Assembly: GCA_021797355.1 (NCBI GenBank)
Contig: JAJZZX010000002.1
Span: 186,001 to 250,000, forward strand
DNA from: Thermoplasmata archaeon
Lineage (GTDB): Archaea > Thermoplasmatota > Thermoplasmata > Thermoplasmatales > Thermoplasmataceae
Reading direction: 5' to 3'
Length of the DNA: 64,000 nt
A program made the position numbers and the translations under genes. The notes beneath the pieces are model-generated. The model was given only the letters and a program-made list of their open reading frames with translations. It did no database searches and was not told the origin of the DNA. Below are positions 25,073 to 33,562 of the stretch, piece by piece. The stretch's first letter is position 1. The number at the start of each line of letters is the position of its first letter.

Positions 25073-26023
25073 GTGGAAGATCGAAGGGTTGCAGTACTTA
25101 ACAAGGTTTTTCGGTCTCTTGTAAGAAGCGGTTTCAACGTTTCTGATCCGACGTTAGGCAACCTGCTCAGCTTTGATCTTATCGCAAGGCGCGAAAGACT
25201 TCGCCTCATAATAAAGATACTCCAGAATATTGATACCTTCAGGGGCTCAAATGCACTGGAGATGATCCGCATTTCAAAATTAACCAGGGGAACTCCCCTT
25301 GTGGTGGGCGAGAAGGCAGGCAACGGTCTGCTTGAAAGGGGAGTTGTGTATTACAGACACAGCATACCCATGCTTTCGGCTGAGAGTTTCCAGGATTACA
25401 TAGAAGGGGAGCAGCCATGCATATCTTCTGGGCCAGGTGGCTTTTATGTATCCATAGATAGCGAAACGCTTCATAGAAAACGGGAAGAGCTGGGCTACTC
25501 AATTGGTTACCTGTCAAACAAGATCGGAGTATCAAGAAGATCCATTTCACTGTATGAAAGCGGAAGCTCAATTACAATTGATATATTTCTAAAACTGGAA
25601 AGGATTCTTGGTGAGGACCTCAGAAAAGGGATAGACCTGACAGAGGTTGCCTCAAATCTTGAAATGCCACAGGATGAGGAGAATATTGCCAATGAGTTCC
25701 TGAGGGAGGTCTTTGAGATAATGATCAGCAACGGGTTCGATTTTCATGCCATGAAAAGGGCTCCCTTTGACGCAATTGCAAGGGAATCTGTTGAGGACTT
25801 CCTTCTTGTGGGCCTCATAGAAACCCTGAACGGCAGAAGGGAAAAGATTGATGCCCTCAGAAACATAAGCAGGATCTTCGAGAACGATGCGTTTCTAGTA
25901 AGCAGGATGCAGACAGAGAAGGAGAACATTGTGGGCTGCCCTGTAATTAGCGTTTCTGAACTAAGGCGGATCGGAGACAGGGATACTCTGCTTAACCTGA
26001 TAGAGAAAAGGAAAATGGACTAA
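25073..26023 (+). CDS. Archaeal HTH transcriptional regulator (COG1395-like)
   Basis: 316 residues. The central XRE/Cro-type helix-turn-helix LHRKREELGYSIGYLSNKIGVSRRSISLYESG (about residues 131-162) lies between an N-terminal domain and a C-terminal domain of unknown ligand. This arrangement is that of the archaeal predicted-regulator family COG1395. The leaderless GTG start at 25073 lies about 25 nt after TTTAAATAC. The stop overlaps the next ATG by one base (TAATG), so it is coupled to the following unknown gene. The IS lies immediately upstream of its TATA box and may have removed upstream activating sequence. Confidence 0.85.
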   Translation: MEDRRVAVLNKVFRSLVRSGFNVSDPTLGNLLSFDLIARRERLRLIIKILQNIDTFRGSNALEMIRISKLTRGTPLVVGEKAGNGLLERGVVYYRHSIPMLSAESFQDYIEGEQPCISSGPGGFYVSIDSETLHRKREELGYSIGYLSNKIGVSRRSISLYESGSSITIDIFLKLERILGEDLRKGIDLTEVASNLEMPQDEENIANEFLREVFEIMISNGFDFHAMKRAPFDAIARESVEDFLLVGLIETLNGRREKIDALRNISRIFENDAFLVSRMQTEKENIVGCPVISVSELRRIGDRDTLLNLIEKRKMD

Positions 26024-26688
26024 TGTATGCCGAATTCAGGAGAAATGAGGATGGGCGGAATATCAGGGTATATTCTGGGGTCAAGGGTCTAGTCTCCCAT
26101 GGGGCTGATCTTTCACGGCAGCTTTCCTCAATGAATCCCGAGGTTATTCTTGTAACAATATCTCAAGCCGAGGTTGAAGGCCTTAGGGCATTTCTCAAAG
26201 ACCCGTTCGAGATGAACCTGTCCGATTATGAGATCATATACGGCATAAGGCTGAGAAGGTACGGAGAAGTCATGACGCCGCCGCCCATTTACATAGAAGT
26301 CATGAAATATTCTGAAAGCAGCACCTGCCAGGTGATTGGAATAGATATGGACGATGAATCATTCAACAGGGCATATACCGAGAACATTGGATCGCTGGAT
26401 CTCCTCAGGGACTCTCTTAGAAAGAAGAGGGTTCTGAACGCAGACTACCATGACACAAATGAATATGAGTTTGCTGAGGCCTGGGCTGAAAAACAGAAAT
26501 CAATTCGAGGACGAAGGCGTCTGGAGGAGGCCAGGCAGTCAAACATTAACGCCAGGGTCATAGATTTCGCAGAACATCGGTACGTTGAGAATCACATCAT
26601 AGTCTGCGATCATGAATTCTTCAGCGGGTTAAAGGCTTCATTGTCTGAACACGGTTTTGTTGGCTACGTGGAAGATCGAGACAGGTAA
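26023..26688 (+). CDS. Unknown protein coupled to the HTH regulator
   Basis: 221 residues, soluble, no family named with confidence. The first half (MYAEFRRNEDGRNIRVYSG, VILVTISQAEVEGLRAFL) has an alpha/beta look. The second half is charged and helical (EKQKSIRGRRRLEEARQSN) and ends in HIIVCDHEFFSGLKASLSEHG. A faint resemblance to TraB-like proteins in the first half is not strong enough to call. It starts within the regulator's stop codon, so a shared function is likely. The 3' end overlaps the rrmJ end by 25 bases, convergently. Confidence 0.75.
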   Translation: MYAEFRRNEDGRNIRVYSGVKGLVSHGADLSRQLSSMNPEVILVTISQAEVEGLRAFLKDPFEMNLSDYEIIYGIRLRRYGEVMTPPPIYIEVMKYSESSTCQVIGIDMDDESFNRAYTENIGSLDLLRDSLRKKRVLNADYHDTNEYEFAEAWAEKQKSIRGRRRLEEARQSNINARVIDFAEHRYVENHIIVCDHEFFSGLKASLSEHGFVGYVEDRDR

Positions 26689-27266
26689 CCAGTAAATATG
26701 ATATAGACCTCGCTGCTGGCATCCCTGGAGGCAGCAACCTTAGTCGTGTGAACTGACCTGAAAAGGTTTTTCCACTTGTTGATGAACTGAGCCGTCAGGT
26801 CGCCATAAAACTGCTTCAGGATTACGAAAGCCCCCTCGTCAAGAAGCGGGGTGCCAGTTTTCATGACACTATCGCATATAAGGTACGAAGACGCATGATC
26901 TATGTCATGCTTTCCGCTGGTGTGTGTCATTGCATCAGACGCTATCCCCTGCAGGCTGCTTATTCCCATTTCCTGCATGGTGCTCCTTATTGCTTCGGCT
27001 GTTCTTGGGTCCTCAATGCGCCCCCTTATGAATATTACATTCTCCATGGGCTCCATTTGATTAACGTCTACAGCTATGACTGTGGAGCCAGTGATGCTGG
27101 TTATGATCTGTGTCCATCCTCCCGGTGACGCCCCCACTTCCAGAATGTACTGGCCGGGGTGGAAGAGGCTGTACTTTGTCTGCAGCTCCATGAGCTTGAA
27201 TGCAGCACGGCTCCTGTAGTTGTCCTTCTTGGCAAGATAATAGTATCGATCCCTGCGATCTGGCAT
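26664..27266 (-). CDS. rlmE: FtsJ/RrmJ 2'-O-ribose methyltransferase
   Basis: SAM-dependent methyltransferase for 2'-O-methylation of 23S rRNA (U2552 in E. coli). 200 residues. The SAM site is LEVGASPGGWTQI (about 42-54). The catalytic tetrad is complete: Lys24 (AAFKLMEL), Asp111 (GIASDAM), Lys151 (FVILKQFYGD) and Glu186 (ASSEVYI). Compared with the E. coli enzyme it is close in length with no TRAM domain. Start ATG 27266, eight bases downstream of the gcvH stop, so gcvH and rlmE probably form one transcript. Confidence 0.94.
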   Translation of the reverse strand: MPDRRDRYYYLAKKDNYRSRAAFKLMELQTKYSLFHPGQYILEVGASPGGWTQIITSITGSTVIAVDVNQMEPMENVIFIRGRIEDPRTAEAIRSTMQEMGISSLQGIASDAMTHTSGKHDIDHASSYLICDSVMKTGTPLLDEGAFVILKQFYGDLTAQFINKWKNLFRSVHTTKVAASRDASSEVYIIFTGYLSRSST

Positions 27267-27274
27267 CTGCCTGC

Positions 27275-27649
27275 TTATTCCCCTATGAATTTCCTGTACT
27301 GGGCTGCGTCCATGGAATCAACGAATTTGCCGGTTTTCCTGATCTTCACCATCCAGTTTGCATAGCAGTCCTTGTTTACCTCTTCCGGTGAATCTGAGAG
27401 CTTTGAATTAACCTGTATAACCTCGCCGTCAACAGGGGAAAAGACATCTTCAGCTGACTTTACGGATTCAATTGTAAGTAGTGTCTCCCCAGCCTTCTTC
27501 TTAGAACCCACCGCGGGAAGGTCAATATACACGATGTCTGTAAGCTGGCTCTGGGCATAATCACTGATCCCGACTGTCACGACGCCGCTTTCCTCAGCAA
27601 ACCACTCGTGAGTTTTCGTGTACCTTAGATTCTCCGGAATTTTCGTCAT
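27275..27649 (-). CDS. gcvH: Glycine cleavage system H protein
   Basis: Lipoyl carrier of the glycine cleavage complex; it may also serve as a relay for lipoate attachment. 124 residues: RYTKTHEWF at the N-terminus, the lipoylation site ESVKSAEDVFSPVDGEV with Lys64, and VNKDCYANWMVKIR. ATG 27649 is chosen; the frame is open 23 codons further, but those residues are not H-protein-like. A TATA box AATTATATATTG sits about 25-30 nt before 27649, which fits a near-leaderless start. GcvP and GcvT are not in the window. Confidence 0.95.
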   Translation of the reverse strand: MTKIPENLRYTKTHEWFAEESGVVTVGISDYAQSQLTDIVYIDLPAVGSKKKAGETLLTIESVKSAEDVFSPVDGEVIQVNSKLSDSPEEVNKDCYANWMVKIRKTGKFVDSMDAAQYRKFIGE

Positions 27650-27835
27650 GAAACATGATCGGGCGACAATATATAATTCCTGCTGAGCTACGGCACTGAA
27701 AGTTGCCATCATTCTCAATCATGCAATAGGGATAGGCCATATCCAATGGTATATTTGTATCTGCCAGCATACAGAAATAGGCCAGCCACATTAATGGTAA
27801 AGCGTATATACTTTTTATTGATTATTATTTAAGAG

Positions 27836-28198
27836 GTGGCAGCATTGAGGTTTCTTTGCGACAAGTGCAACGGATCGGGATGGATCAGGCTTGAGGATGG
27901 GAATCTCGATGTCTGCGATAAATGCTGGGGCCTTGGCTACATAGACGCCACATCGGAAAACAATCCAGAGATACAGCAGAAGATAAAGCTGAGCCGTAAC
28001 TCAATAATATCAATGCTGGCTGGAATGGCAATCTATTATGCAGCAGTCTTTTTCATAATGAGGTATTTCAGGCTCAGCCTGGTATACGCGTTTTTCATGA
28101 TATTCTTCGGTTACTATGCTGGGATAATTTCGAACAGCATCTACCTCCATTTCCACGACAGGCGTGGCAAGAATCCTGGCCACACAAAATCTTCTTGA
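27836..28198 (+). CDS. DnaJ-type zinc-knuckle membrane protein, unknown
   Basis: About 120 residues. The N-terminal pair FLCDKCNGSGWI and DVCDKCWGLGYI matches one CxxCxGxG zinc module of DnaJ. It is followed by two hydrophobic segments (IISMLAGMAIYYAAVFFIM; VYAFFMIFFGYYAGIISNSIY) and a basic tail. The domain mix suggests a membrane-anchored zinc-binding protein, with orientation unknown. I report GTG 27836, but TTG 27845 has better spacing to AGAGGTGG and may be the real start. A TATA-like TTTTTATTGATTATTATTTAA lies upstream. Confidence 0.72.
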   Translation: MAALRFLCDKCNGSGWIRLEDGNLDVCDKCWGLGYIDATSENNPEIQQKIKLSRNSIISMLAGMAIYYAAVFFIMRYFRLSLVYAFFMIFFGYYAGIISNSIYLHFHDRRGKNPGHTKSS

Positions 28199-28226
28199 CC
28201 CTGCCAGTACTTTCGGTTCAACTGAA

Positions 28227-28748
28227 ATGAGGGCATTCATAGCTGTAGAAGTTTCTAGATTTTCTGATCTGGAACCCCTTTTTGAGGAAATAGGGAGGAT
28301 ACCCGGATCAAAACCAGTGAGGACTGAAGCTCTTCATATGACATTCGTATTCCTGGGGGAAGTAGATTCCGCAGGCATCAATAGAATAGTTTTATCCCTA
28401 TCCAGCGTGCAGATGAGGAGATTTTCGGTAGAGATCAGGGGCATTGGCTGCTTCCCAGGGGAACAAAGAGCAAGAGTTGTGTTTCTCAACGTGGCCAGCA
28501 ATCCTGAGATTGAAGAGAATTACCACCTCATCCACAAATCTGTCGGACCAGGACTTGGGAGCAGGGAGCCATTCATACCTCATATCACAATTGGCAGGTT
28601 TCGGAGCCCGGTAAAACTAGCAAGCATTAGGGACAAATACTCCTGGATCAAATCAGACCAGGAAATTCGGAAAGTAGGAATATTCAGCAGCAGACTTACA
28701 CCTGATGGGCCCATTTACAGACCCATTGCAGAGTTTCAGCTGAAATAG
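28227..28748 (+). CDS. thpR: RNA 2',3'-cyclic phosphodiesterase (ThpR/LigT family)
   Basis: 2H-family phosphoesterase that opens 2',3'-cyclic phosphates on RNA ends. About 173 residues with both catalytic HxTx motifs: LHMTFVFLGE (His37, Thr39) and PHITIGRFR (His119, Thr121). I choose ATG 28227 because family members begin MRAFIAVE; the frame is open to 28164, overlapping the previous gene. The 3' end overlaps the convergent small gene by 13 bases. Confidence 0.93.
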   Translation: MRAFIAVEVSRFSDLEPLFEEIGRIPGSKPVRTEALHMTFVFLGEVDSAGINRIVLSLSSVQMRRFSVEIRGIGCFPGEQRARVVFLNVASNPEIEENYHLIHKSVGPGLGSREPFIPHITIGRFRSPVKLASIRDKYSWIKSDQEIRKVGIFSSRLTPDGPIYRPIAEFQLK

Positions 28749-29014
28749 GTCGTCTTGTCGGAATCGTCAGGCTTCTTCTTGTCCAGAAGGAGCTCCTCGT
28801 CTCCAAACTCTATTGCAATGAGTCCGGAAACAGGTATTAGCCGGAGAATGTTCTTTCCGTTATCTGCCTCTATTCTGAAGCAAACCGCAGCCTCCTCGCC
28901 AAGCAGTGTATACCCCACAAACTCACCCATTGTTTCCATAGGCTCGTCCTTGCCGCTATTAGAGATGACCCTGTACTTTCCGCCCTTCTTAATCTCGATC
29001 ATGTCCATATTCAT
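28736..29014 (-). CDS. Small conserved archaeal protein, unknown
   Basis: About 92 residues, beta-rich: IEIKKGGKYRVISNSGKDEPMETMGEF resembles a small beta-barrel family present in many archaea that begins MIE(I/L)KKG. No catalytic residues are evident. The acidic/basic tail is DKKKPDDSDKTTYFS. Possible starts are TTG 29020, ATG 29014, ATG 29008 and ATG 29002. The family pattern favours 29002, but no TATA box settles it. Function unknown. Confidence 0.78.
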   Translation of the reverse strand: MNMDMIEIKKGGKYRVISNSGKDEPMETMGEFVGYTLLGEEAAVCFRIEADNGKNILRLIPVSGLIAIEFGDEELLLDKKKPDDSDKTTYFS

Positions 29015-29092
29015 CAACAACTCTGAAATCCGGGAAAGATCAATCTTCGTCAGATTCCCCTCGCCGACTGATTTGCACGCTTATTAAAAATC

Positions 29093-29545
29093 TTATGGTC
29101 TTTCGCGGCCCTGTTCAATTCTTGAAAGTCTCCAGATGTGTTCAACAGTCTTCCTGTAATTCTCAAGGGCCATTTTCACGTTGACTTCAACCCAGTTCCA
29201 TGCCTTCATGATATCGCCGGACCTGAGTCTGTACTTCTTGGTCTTCCCTTCCTGTATCTCCTCAAGTATGTCCATAGATTTTAGCTTGTTAAGGTGTCTG
29301 TAAAGGGTGGTGCGGCTTGTCTTAAGGTAAGTAAGCAGCTCATCACCAGTCCAGTACCTATCTGGATTCATCAGGAAGCATTCCTTGAAAAGCCTGAAGT
29401 ATGCGGACTTTGATATAACCTGAAAATCTGTGCTGGGCTTGAGCCTCGGTATGTAGCCTATGTCTGATAGGAAGTAAGCAATATTCCTGTCAATGTCGCT
29501 ATCCAGAACCCTTGTGGGTGTTGAAACTACGGTCATCTTAAACAT
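29093..29545 (-). CDS. Winged-HTH transcriptional regulator
   Basis: 150 residues. The winged helix spans about 55-105: YWTGDELLTYLKTSRTTLYRHLNKL is the recognition region, and ILEEIQEGKTKKYRLRSGD the wing. An ArsR/TrmB-like fold without visible metal-binding cysteines. A helical C-terminus (about 110-150) may dimerise. ATG 29545 follows GGAGTGG, with TTTATAAATC further upstream. It is divergent from nothing close and stands alone. The target is unknown; the marC gene lies immediately behind on the same strand. Confidence 0.8.
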   Translation of the reverse strand: MFKMTVVSTPTRVLDSDIDRNIAYFLSDIGYIPRLKPSTDFQVISKSAYFRLFKECFLMNPDRYWTGDELLTYLKTSRTTLYRHLNKLKSMDILEEIQEGKTKKYRLRSGDIMKAWNWVEVNVKMALENYRKTVEHIWRLSRIEQGRERP

Positions 29546-29602
29546 TCTAACGCCACTCCAAATGTAGTTGATTTATAAATTTATACCTTGGACTGAAGCA
29601 TA

Positions 29603-30241
29603 TCAGACAATCGAGTGGACAATTGATATGAGTCCAGAGGTAATGAATTCTATTGCTATGGAAGCCAGAAGAAGGCCCATAATTCTTGAAATGAGTAGCG
29701 ATCCTGTTTTTCCGAGCCTGTTGAAGAGTGGAGTTGAGAGCCTTAGCAGAATATAGGATACCACGAGCACAGTAATTATGGCAATGAATATAATGAGCCT
29801 GAACTCAATGCCATATTGGGGTGAATTGAAGTAAATCATTGCTGTTGTTATTGTCCCAGGCCCGGCAAGAAGCGGAGTTCCCAGGGGGACAATGCCCACC
29901 GCCTCCCTCTCAAGGCTCTCGTCAGCCTCCTGCTGTGTCAGTTTGGTGTTAGATGTCCGTCCCTGGAGCATATCAAAGGCAACCTTGAATAACAAAATCC
30001 CTCCTGCAACCTTGAAATCTGAAATGTCTATGCCGAGGACCAGAAAGATGTAGGTTCCCACAAGCATAAATCCAATGATCATCCCTGCTGCAACCCCGAT
30101 GCTCTTTGCTATGACACGGTTCTTCTCCCTTTTTGTGAAATTTTCGGTAAGAATCATAAGGGTGGGAACCGCCCCTATGGGGTTCAGTATTGCGAACATC
30201 GTGGCTACCACAGTAAGATAGAAGAATAATGCTGCGTACAC
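29603..30241 (-). CDS. MarC-family integral membrane protein
   Basis: 212 residues with about six hydrophobic segments. MarC-type sequence: FAILNPIGAVPTLMILTE near the N-terminus, VAGGILLFKVAFDMLQG, and VPLGTPLLAGPGTITTAMI. The function of the family is unsettled despite the old 'multiple antibiotic resistance' name; it is a plasma-membrane protein, possibly a transporter. The leaderless GTG start at 30241 lies about 25-30 nt after GGCTATATTC. Monocistronic, upstream of the HTH regulator at 29545. Confidence 0.92.
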   Translation of the reverse strand: MYAALFFYLTVVATMFAILNPIGAVPTLMILTENFTKREKNRVIAKSIGVAAGMIIGFMLVGTYIFLVLGIDISDFKVAGGILLFKVAFDMLQGRTSNTKLTQQEADESLEREAVGIVPLGTPLLAGPGTITTAMIYFNSPQYGIEFRLIIFIAIITVLVVSYILLRLSTPLFNRLGKTGSLLISRIMGLLLASIAIEFITSGLISIVHSIV

Positions 30242-30350
30242 TTGTCAGTGCAAAGTTCCAGCTGAATATAGCCTTTTTCATAGAGGCCGGATAGAGATTA
30301 CGGGGCTGAATGATAGTATTATATTAATACAAGCAAAATATCCCCGCTGG

Positions 30351-31034
30351 ATGGTGAACGCCAATTTTCTGAGAAAATTCATGGTTCTTGGCGAGAAAAA
30401 TCAGCTCCATAACATGTCAAGGTATATGGAACTTGCCGGGAATGCTTCTTCCATTCTCAAGGAGATGCTTGTTATAGATGACGGCAAGAAGAATGAGCTC
30501 AATGGAAGGATAAGGGAGATCGAGCGCCAGGGAGACGATCTCACACTTAGCCTAAAGGATCAGATCACGAGCGGAGCAATTTCCTCCAATTTGATGGATA
30601 ATCTCATAACGCTTGTGGAAACATGCGACGATCTTCTGGATAAGTCATATTTCGTGAGCAGGGAGATACGCAGGGTACATGATAACGCCCACAGGTTTGA
30701 CGACTGGACAAAGGATTTCATGAGGAGAGGCTATGAAATCTGCACACGAATTCTTGACTATAACATATCCGCCCTCGCGGAAGTGAAGAAACTGCTTTCT
30801 GCAAGTGACTTTGCAGAAATGGCTAATTCCAGAGCAAAAATCCAGGCATTTGAGGAGAAGGTTGATGACCTGAAGGACAACCTTATCGATGAGCTCTACA
30901 ACTCAAGCGAAAGCATACCCTACATTGTATTCATCCATCTGACTGAACTTGTTCACAAGCTTGATGACATGCTTGACGACTGCGAGGATATTGGTGACCT
31001 TGTGCACACCATAAGCGTCTCAATCACGCGGTAA
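30351..31034 (+). CDS. DUF47/PhoU-like phosphate transport regulator
   Basis: 227 residues, almost all helical, matching the DUF47 family related to PhoU. It contains acidic metal-binding repeats such as NGRIREIERQGDDLTLSLKDQI and LTELVHKLDDMLDDCEDIGDL. Such proteins sit beside PiT transporters and are thought to modulate them. Leaderless ATG 30351, about 25 nt after TATTATATTAATAC. It ends one base before the PiT gene start, so they form an operon. Confidence 0.93.
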   Translation: MVNANFLRKFMVLGEKNQLHNMSRYMELAGNASSILKEMLVIDDGKKNELNGRIREIERQGDDLTLSLKDQITSGAISSNLMDNLITLVETCDDLLDKSYFVSREIRRVHDNAHRFDDWTKDFMRRGYEICTRILDYNISALAEVKKLLSASDFAEMANSRAKIQAFEEKVDDLKDNLIDELYNSSESIPYIVFIHLTELVHKLDDMLDDCEDIGDLVHTISVSITR

Positions 31035-31035
31035 C

Positions 31036-31935
31036 ATGATATTTTTTGCTATCATAGTAGTACTGGCAACTATCCTCACCGCTCTTGTTGCGGGAAACAA
31101 CATGTCTGCGGCGGTGGGCACCCTTATAGGCTCAAGGATACTTTCCAGAACCGGAGGAGTCATCATCGGCATGCTTGGTTTTATCGCTGGGCTCCTCATA
31201 CAGGGCCATAACCTCAGCTCCACAGCCGTCCGGCTTATACCAAGGGAGAACACAATAATCGCTTATTCACTTGGCATAGCCTTGGGAATATTCCTGCTTG
31301 CCGCCTATCTAAGGGTACCACTATCATTAACAATGGCTCTAGTTGGAATCTCCATTGGTATTTCTGAAAGGAACGGTTTTGCACTTGATAAAGGGCTCAT
31401 ATCCATCATAATATTCACATGGGTGCTGGCACCTGTACTTTCCATATTGTCAGCATATCTGCTGAACAAAAAACTCTCTGGGCTGAGGCCAGGGAACGTA
31501 TGGAACTTCGCACTCTCCCTGAAGTTAGCTCTCATTGCTGTTTCATTCCTAACTGCCTTTACACTTGGGGCCAACACACTGGGCTTCATAGAGCAGGTGG
31601 CGGATATTCACGGATATTACGTTCTTTTACTGATACTAGGAATAGCATTTGGATCGTTCTTCCTCAGCAGTGGGGTCATAAAGAGGGTGGGCCAGGAGAT
31701 GTACATGATGAGGTATACAAACGCGTTCGTCTCGCTTGTTGTCTCGTCGGTCCTCGTGGAAGCAGCCACCATAATTGGATTGCCCCTCAGCAACACACAG
31801 ACTTTGACTTCAAGCGTCTTCGGTACCGGATTATCTTATAAAAGCAGGGCAATGGCATCAAAGCCATTCCTCATAACAGTTGCGACATGGGTAGTCTCAC
31901 CGCTCCTTGGAATTTTGTTCGGTCTTATACTCTGA
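31036..31935 (+). CDS. PiT-family inorganic phosphate transporter
   Basis: 299 residues with about eight to nine hydrophobic segments. Repeated PiT signatures: ALVAGNNMSAAVGTLIGSRI in the N-terminal repeat and LTAFTLGANTLGFIEQVAD in the C-terminal repeat. Cation-driven phosphate uptake at the cell membrane is the family role. It is on the short side for PiT, lacking a large central cytoplasmic loop. It follows the DUF47 gene with a one-base gap and converges with the unknown pair at 31937. Confidence 0.92.
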   Translation: MIFFAIIVVLATILTALVAGNNMSAAVGTLIGSRILSRTGGVIIGMLGFIAGLLIQGHNLSSTAVRLIPRENTIIAYSLGIALGIFLLAAYLRVPLSLTMALVGISIGISERNGFALDKGLISIIIFTWVLAPVLSILSAYLLNKKLSGLRPGNVWNFALSLKLALIAVSFLTAFTLGANTLGFIEQVADIHGYYVLLLILGIAFGSFFLSSGVIKRVGQEMYMMRYTNAFVSLVVSSVLVEAATIIGLPLSNTQTLTSSVFGTGLSYKSRAMASKPFLITVATWVVSPLLGILFGLIL

Positions 31936-31936
31936 A

Positions 31937-32716
31937 TCACGAGAAGTCGAAAATTGTTCGCTTGCTCTGGAGTTCCTTGTACCTTACGAACCTTTTCAGG
32001 AACCTTCTCCTGTATTCACCTTCCGTATAGGGATAATACAGGTAACTACCTCTCCGCAGGAAAGTGCCAGACCTTATTAGGTCAGAAAGGACATCTGATA
32101 GGTCTCTCCTTATGAAATCCCTGCTTCTCTGGATTGAACGAGCGTACCCAAATTCTGTTCCTGAGATCAGCAAATCTTCTTCAGATACCGGAGGCCTGAG
32201 GCTTAGATTTCTAGTAATCAAAAGGCTCTTCAGGTAGGCACCCATATATTCGTGATAGAAGGGGACAGGATATGCTGGCATCACAGCCAGGATTTCTGCC
32301 AAGTGAGGTTCATGGAATCCAGAATTGCCTTGCAGGTACTCAATGGCGGAAAAATCATCCTTTATGACCATTTCCATTATGCCAGCATCACCGCGCGGAG
32401 AACCCCTTGAAACGAGGGCGGGGACTGGGAGCTTCAGCCCGAGCGATGCCAGATGCTCCGCAGCCTGGGAAACTATCCTCTGAATCTTGTAATCATCAGT
32501 CACTGGGGAGATAGCCATTACATCTGGCACAAAAGTGTCAAGAGATCTTCTTCCCAGAACCCCAATCCAGGCCCCGGCAGCCCTGAAGAACATAACTGGC
32601 ACAAGCTTGGTTGATTTCCAATTAATCCTGAATGCGTCAAGGATAAAAGATATGTTTTCATATGCGCTGTTTTGCTGTTTGAATTCAATTGCACTGGCAA
32701 AAACTTCAGACACCAT
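31937..32716 (-). CDS. Unknown protein, second of an overlapping pair
   Basis: 259 residues; no recognised family. Soluble, mixed alpha/beta composition. Notable segments are VMFFRAAGAWIGVLGRRSL, AEHLASLGLKLPVPALVSRG, and a very basic C-terminus (YRRRFLKRFVRYKELQSKR). No zinc motif, Walker motif or membrane segment. The ATG overlaps the end of the gene at 32706 by 11 bases. It ends one base from the convergent PiT gene. Confidence 0.75.
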   Translation of the reverse strand: MVSEVFASAIEFKQQNSAYENISFILDAFRINWKSTKLVPVMFFRAAGAWIGVLGRRSLDTFVPDVMAISPVTDDYKIQRIVSQAAEHLASLGLKLPVPALVSRGSPRGDAGIMEMVIKDDFSAIEYLQGNSGFHEPHLAEILAVMPAYPVPFYHEYMGAYLKSLLITRNLSLRPPVSEEDLLISGTEFGYARSIQRSRDFIRRDLSDVLSDLIRSGTFLRRGSYLYYPYTEGEYRRRFLKRFVRYKELQSKRTIFDFS

Positions 32717-33524
32717 TCAGCACCTCCCAGGGGCCATCCAGGAATGACATCACTTCAGCAACGCTGAATGCAGGATCAGGGACCAGGGCTGATCCTTCCT
32801 GAATTTTTATCACCTGGAACACCCCCTTCCGGAAGCTTACGGAGCAGGAGCCGCTGGAGTGTGTGGTAACGTGAAATTGTTTTCTCAATTTAACCGCAGA
32901 AATGATTTCGTCGTAGCTGTCTCTTAGTAATATAGGTGTCTGGAGCAAAACATCGCCATCCCTTCTCTTTTCCCCAATGGAGCGGACTGCTGCGTCGCAG
33001 AGTCCCTTCTCACCCTCAGCTAGATCCAGTATTGCCAGCAGGAATTCGGCCGATCCCTGCCTGGGCCTCGAAATCTTCATGACGGCGTCATTTCCTATGC
33101 TGAAAACAGTATCTCCCTTGCTGAAGGCAAACTCCCTAAAACTGATCTCAGAATCTTGATTTAGAAGTTTCCAGAGTTTGCTGGCCGTGTCTGGATCAGG
33201 GACATCCAGTGCATTCCTGCCCTGGCTCTCTCCTTTCATGGACTGCAACCCATATCCGAAGTGGTTCATTATGTCAGGGATAGACCTGAACAGTCTCTGA
33301 ATCAGGATTATGTCCCAGCCTGCTCTTGGTGCCGGCTCCGGGACCCTGTCTGTATTGATCGCAAGGCGCAGATTTGAATCGAATGGGATAATGAATGTGC
33401 CGCTAAGCGGGCTCTCCAATTTAAGACTGTTCAAGTCCGAAGATGCATATAAGATTCTTAAATAAAATGTAGACCCATTTTCCAAGACCTGCCATAATAT
33501 TCCGGCAAATTCTTCTCTTTTCAA
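32706..33524 (-). CDS. Unknown protein, first of an overlapping pair
   Basis: 272 residues; no recognised family. The N-terminal half is LWQVLENGSTFYLRILYASS and FIIPFDSNLRLAINTDRVPE. The middle stretch FSIGNDAVMKISRPRQGSAE recalls the N-lobe of kinase-like or aminoglycoside/malto-kinase folds, but the catalytic loops are not seen, so I do not call it. The only usable start is TTG 33524 (in-frame stop just upstream), about 27 nt after AAAATATTTTAC, a leaderless arrangement. Overlaps the next gene by 11 bases. Confidence 0.72.
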   Translation of the reverse strand: MKREEFAGILWQVLENGSTFYLRILYASSDLNSLKLESPLSGTFIIPFDSNLRLAINTDRVPEPAPRAGWDIILIQRLFRSIPDIMNHFGYGLQSMKGESQGRNALDVPDPDTASKLWKLLNQDSEISFREFAFSKGDTVFSIGNDAVMKISRPRQGSAEFLLAILDLAEGEKGLCDAAVRSIGEKRRDGDVLLQTPILLRDSYDEIISAVKLRKQFHVTTHSSGSCSVSFRKGVFQVIKIQEGSALVPDPAFSVAEVMSFLDGPWEVLNGV

Positions 33525-33562
33525 CCATGGATCAGGTCAGTAGCTGTAAAATATTTTCCGGA

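Noticed and set aside
26023-26688. TraB-family assignment for the gene after the COG1395-like regulator
   Set aside because: Only a short stretch near VILVTISQAEVEGLRAFL is suggestive; the rest does not follow the family, so I left it as unknown.
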